In this document: positions 6,244-8,464 of the stretch, in pieces
Position numbering within the stretch: the first letter of the stretch is position 1
Layout of the letters: every line of letters starts with the position of its first letter
Assembly (NCBI GenBank): GCA_031415015.1
Contig: JANOQT010000040.1
Location: 1 to 8,464, forward strand
Direction: 5' to 3'
DNA from: JAUYQR01 sp031415015
GTDB lineage: Bacteria; Pseudomonadota; Alphaproteobacteria; Rhodobacterales; Rhodobacteraceae
Length of the DNA stretch: 8,464 nt
Position numbers and translations under genes: made by a program
Notes under the pieces: generated by a model
Database searches by the model: none
The model's input: only the letters and a program-made list of their open reading frames with translations
Told to the model about the DNA's origin: nothing

Positions 6244-6281
6244 GTGCAATGAGTTTGACGCAAAATTCACGGTGATTGCAC
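6244..6281. promoter_or_regulatory. Candidate operator in the divergent GTH-gene/SARP promoter region
   Basis: GTGCAAT (6244-6250) and ATTGCAC (6275-6281) form an exact 7-bp inverted repeat. The arms start 31 bp apart, close to three helical turns. Between them, on the minus strand, CCGTGAATTTTGCG (6272-6259) matches CCGTGAAAACCGCG upstream of the S8 gene at 10 of 14 positions, in the pattern CCGTGAA-N4-GCG. Its first base lies 99 nt from the GTH-gene ATG, against 93 nt for the peptidase copy. A TTGACG at 6255-6260 resembles a -35 box facing the regulator gene, but no good -10 box follows at 17 bp. Shared control of the peptidase and the GTH protein is an inference. Confidence 0.45.
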
Positions 6282-6328
6282 CTACTGATTTGACCGAATA
6301 GCTTTGCGCAACAGGTTCGGGGTTCAGA

Positions 6329-7948
6329 ATGTTCATACGCCTTGTGGGCGTCTTCGAAGTGCGCGACGACCACGGGCGGGATTGCACCCCGCGCGGCGCA
6401 AAAGCGCGTGCGATTCTGGCCATGCTTTGCCAGACGCCGGACCGTCGCCGCGCCCGGCGCTGGCTGGAGGCGCGGCTGTGGTCCGACCGGGGGGCCGAAC
6501 AGGCCAGCGGCAGCCTGCGTCAGTCCCTGATGGAGATTCGCAAGGCACTTGGCCCCGAGGCTGACCGGCTTGAGGCTGACCGCGATTCGGTTCGGCTCAG
6601 CGGCGTCCAGACCGATCTGGAGAGGGACCGCGATACCGCGGCAAAGGCGTTGCAGTCCGGGCGCGAGTTTCTTGAGGGCATCGACATCATCGACGAGGCC
6701 TTCGAGGACTGGCTGCGCGAAGAACGCACCCGCGTCGAACGCAACATGGGCACAACCCGGCCTGCCTTGTCACAGGTGCCGATGGCACAGACCGCGCGGC
6801 TGCCCTTCGTGATCCGTCTGGGCAGCCTGCCCGACGGCCTGGGCAGTTTCGCCGGGATGGCGCTGGCGGATGCCATCGGCCGTCTGGTGTCGGAATTCGC
6901 CCACATCGACCTTTACGGGTCGGGCGGAATGCCGATCCCCCCGGACCTGCCGCGCGAAGGTATGGCGTTGCATGTCGAAGGCGCCGAGATTCAGAACCGG
7001 GTGCATGTGCTGATCAGCCTGTCCTCCATCGCCAGCGGGCAGATCATCTGGAACCAGCGCGCTGCAGTGCCGGTCGCCGAATCCGATTTCATCGGCGCGG
7101 GCGACCTGCCGCCTCTGGTGTTTCAGGCTGCCGACGCGGCGCTGTCGTACTTCCCCCGGCTGGAGGAATGCACCGAAGGGCCGCGCCGGGCGAATGCCCT
7201 GATCGCCCGCGCCCTGACCGAGATGTTCAGCTATGATGGCGCGCGGCTGCGGGCAGCCGATCAGATGCTGATCGAGGCGGGCGAAATCGCCAGTTCCGCG
7301 CGCATCTATGCCTGGCGCTGTCTGGTGCGGCAAATCATGTTCGTGGAGCGGACCGAGGCGGACTACCCCCGCCTGATGAGCGAGATCGACGAATATTCCC
7401 GCAAGGCGCTGGAACTGTCGAAGGCAAACCCTCTGGTGCTGTCTCTGGTCGGTCTGGCCCGGTCGATTGTCGATGAAAACCCGGATGCGGGCAGCATCCT
7501 GGCGCGCGACGCCCTGGCGATGAGCCCATACAACGCGCACTCCCATATGGCGCAAGCCGTCGCCCTCAGCCGCAATGGCGACAATGTCGGTGCGCTTGAG
7601 GCGGCGCGGCGCGGTGCCGAGATTTCGGCCAGAACCGCGCATGTCCACTGGTGGGAAGCGGCATCAGGTCTGGTCGCCCTGCGCAGCGAACACTACTCCG
7701 CTGCCATCGCCCATTACGAAGCGGCGCATTACCGCGCGCCAAGCTTTCGGGCAGCGATGCGGCACCTGCTGTTTCTGTACCTTTGGGCAGGCGAGCATGA
7801 CAAAGCCTCGCGTGTGTTGAAGGGGCTGTTGCGTGTAGAGCCTGACTTCACGCTGGAGCGTATCCTGCACGAACCGCATTACCCGGCCACCACCCTGCGC
7901 AGCAGCGGGCTTTTGACCAAGTTCGGGCACAAGCTGCAAGACCTCTGA
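6329..7948 (+). CDS. SARP-like transcriptional regulator with TolB-like middle and TPR-like C-terminus
   Basis: A 539-residue predicted cytoplasmic regulator. Residues 1-95 fit the OmpR-type winged helix found in SARP activators: MFIRLVGVFEVRD, then a segment with K-A-R-A-I-L-A-M-L, then LEARLWSDR, and SLRQSLMEIRKALG. Residues 95-138 resemble the start of the bacterial transcriptional activation domain (LEGIDIIDEAFEDWLREER at 115-133). Residues about 155-275 resemble the TolB/FlgO-like domain often found fused to such regulators or to adenylate cyclases (a P-F-V-I-R-L-G-S-L start, and SGQIIWNQR at 236-244). The rest is helical with TPR-like character, for example ALEAARRGAEI and YSAAIAHYEAAHYRAP. 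The N-terminus matches family starts, although the ribosome-binding site is weak (CGGGG at 6318-6322). It is divergent from the GTH-repeat gene and is the only regulator in view, so local control is plausible. The DNA-binding call is firmer than the middle-domain call. Confidence 0.8.
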   Translation: MFIRLVGVFEVRDDHGRDCTPRGAKARAILAMLCQTPDRRRARRWLEARLWSDRGAEQASGSLRQSLMEIRKALGPEADRLEADRDSVRLSGVQTDLERDRDTAAKALQSGREFLEGIDIIDEAFEDWLREERTRVERNMGTTRPALSQVPMAQTARLPFVIRLGSLPDGLGSFAGMALADAIGRLVSEFAHIDLYGSGGMPIPPDLPREGMALHVEGAEIQNRVHVLISLSSIASGQIIWNQRAAVPVAESDFIGAGDLPPLVFQAADAALSYFPRLEECTEGPRRANALIARALTEMFSYDGARLRAADQMLIEAGEIASSARIYAWRCLVRQIMFVERTEADYPRLMSEIDEYSRKALELSKANPLVLSLVGLARSIVDENPDAGSILARDALAMSPYNAHSHMAQAVALSRNGDNVGALEAARRGAEISARTAHVHWWEAASGLVALRSEHYSAAIAHYEAAHYRAPSFRAAMRHLLFLYLWAGEHDKASRVLKGLLRVEPDFTLERILHEPHYPATTLRSSGLLTKFGHKLQDL

Positions 7949-8044
7949 CCGGGATTTGTCGTCGTTTCTTGACCGTTCTGTCATGCGCCGGTCACCCAAG
8001 ACCCGCACCAAACGGACGTGCCCCTCAATCAGGAGACGTCCGCC
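7949..8044. promoter_or_regulatory. Intergenic region with candidate Pho box (7978-7995) upstream of the phytase-like gene
   Basis: CTGTCAT at 7978-7984, four bases, then CGGTCAC at 7989-7995. This reproduces the PhoB-box layout of two 7-bp direct repeats on an 11-bp period; the first half is a perfect match to CTGTCAT and the second matches at 5 of 7 positions. It ends 49 bp before the ATG of a phytase-like gene, so phosphate-starvation control makes sense. A good -10 box was not seen. No T-run follows the regulator gene, so no standard terminator was found in this gap. Confidence 0.45.
8031..8035 (+). promoter_or_regulatory. Ribosome-binding site of the phytase-like gene
   Basis: AGGAG located 9 nt before the ATG at 8045. 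It supports this start, which is followed directly by a signal peptide. Confidence 0.65.
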
Positions 8045-8464
8045 ATGGTGATCCGGTCACTTGCCCTGTCTGCCGCTGTTTTCTGCGCGTCCAACCCGGC
8101 CTTGGCCGAAGACCGCTTTCCCGCCACGCTGGCCGGTCATGCCTTGATCCCGGCGGCAACCTTTCTTGCGCCGCCCGCCGATGCCCCGAAGGATGCGGGC
8201 ATATCGGGCAAGTTCACCGGGGCAGCCCGCGTGATGGAGCCTGAAACCGTGATGGGGGATACCGGGGCCGCGCACGGCAAGCGCGCGACCGGGATCAAGC
8301 TGCCGTTCAGGGGACAGCCGATGCAGGGCCTGTCCGGCTTTGCGATGACCAAGGCCGAAGATGGCGCGGTCTATGCGCTGACCGACAACGGTTTCGGCAC
8401 CAAGGCGAACAGCCCCGACGCGATGCTGTTCTTTCACCGGCTGATGCCGAACTTTGAGACGGGC
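8045..8464 (+). CDS. Exported esterase-like activity of phytase family protein, N-terminal part (runs off the right edge)
   Basis: 140 codons are open to the end of the window. Residues 1-21 form a signal peptide: an Arg at position 4, a hydrophobic core, and an ALA cleavage site before Glu22. The Cys at 14 is not in a lipobox context, so a soluble periplasmic or secreted protein is expected. The mature part shows the pattern typical of the phytase-like domain family (Pfam name: esterase-like activity of phytase): LPFRGQPMQGLSGF (86-99), then ALTDNGFGTKANSPDAML (111-128) and HRL. Such proteins are usually several hundred residues long and have a beta-propeller-like fold; most of it lies outside the window. 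The family may release phosphate from organic phosphates, but activity is proven for few members. A Pho-box-like element lies upstream. It follows the SARP-like regulator gene by 96 bp and is probably a separate transcription unit. Confidence 0.85.
   Translation, partial: MVIRSLALSAAVFCASNPALAEDRFPATLAGHALIPAATFLAPPADAPKDAGISGKFTGAARVMEPETVMGDTGAAHGKRATGIKLPFRGQPMQGLSGFAMTKAEDGAVYALTDNGFGTKANSPDAMLFFHRLMPNFETG

Noticed and set aside
6174..6263. Upstream ATG at 6263 giving a 30-residue N-terminal extension of the GTH protein
   Set aside because: GGAGG at 6179-6183 is well placed for the ATG at 6173. The extension is not a signal peptide and would cover likely regulatory sequences.
7970..7994. 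TGACCG...CGGTCA inverted repeat after the regulator gene as a terminator
   Set aside because: It has a short 6-bp stem, a 13-nt loop and no T-run. Its right arm is better explained as part of the Pho-box-like direct repeat.

Overview
The window is GC-rich DNA from an alphaproteobacterium, most likely a Rhodobacteraceae (Roseobacter/Rhodobacter-type) chromosome. The basis is the codon use, the sequence character of the ubiG and proline iminopeptidase products, and dense packing with convergent genes that overlap or nearly touch. No tRNA, rRNA, CRISPR array or insertion sequence was seen.

Layout. At the left edge is the 5' part of a proline iminopeptidase gene (minus strand, cut by the window). 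It is divergent from ubiG (plus), the ubiquinone O-methyltransferase. These are ordinary chromosomal genes. ubiG overlaps by 10 bp the 3' end of a convergent gene for a PLP enzyme of the alpha-oxoamine synthase fold (1454-2725, minus). A 210-bp divergent intergenic region with repeats and a candidate operator array follows. It leads into a 670-residue subtilisin-like S8 serine peptidase that has a complete triad but no signal peptide (2936-4948, plus). Ten bp after its stop ends a convergent gene for a PAP2/vanadium-haloperoxidase superfamily protein (4959-6173, minus). That protein begins with fifteen uninterrupted Gly-Thr-His triplets. A 155-bp divergent promoter region separates it from a large SARP-like transcriptional regulator with a TolB-like middle and a TPR-like C-terminus (6329-7948, plus). 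The right edge holds the exported N-terminal part of an esterase-like-phytase family protein (8045 onward), preceded by a sequence resembling a Pho box.

The most interesting part is 2843-7948. It holds a cytosolic subtilisin, a GTH-repeat PAP2/haloperoxidase-like protein and a SARP/TolB/TPR regulator. A related sequence element, CCGYGAA-N3/4-GCG, appears three times upstream of the peptidase and once upstream of the GTH protein. Two of the copies upstream of the peptidase are identical over 13 bp and are spaced exactly 22 bp apart, a spacing known for SARP-type regulators. I infer a small regulated module of peptidase, GTH protein and regulator, possibly including the divergent PLP enzyme. 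Its biological job is not deducible from the sequence. Joint regulation and function are inference; the catalytic motifs and repeats are directly visible.
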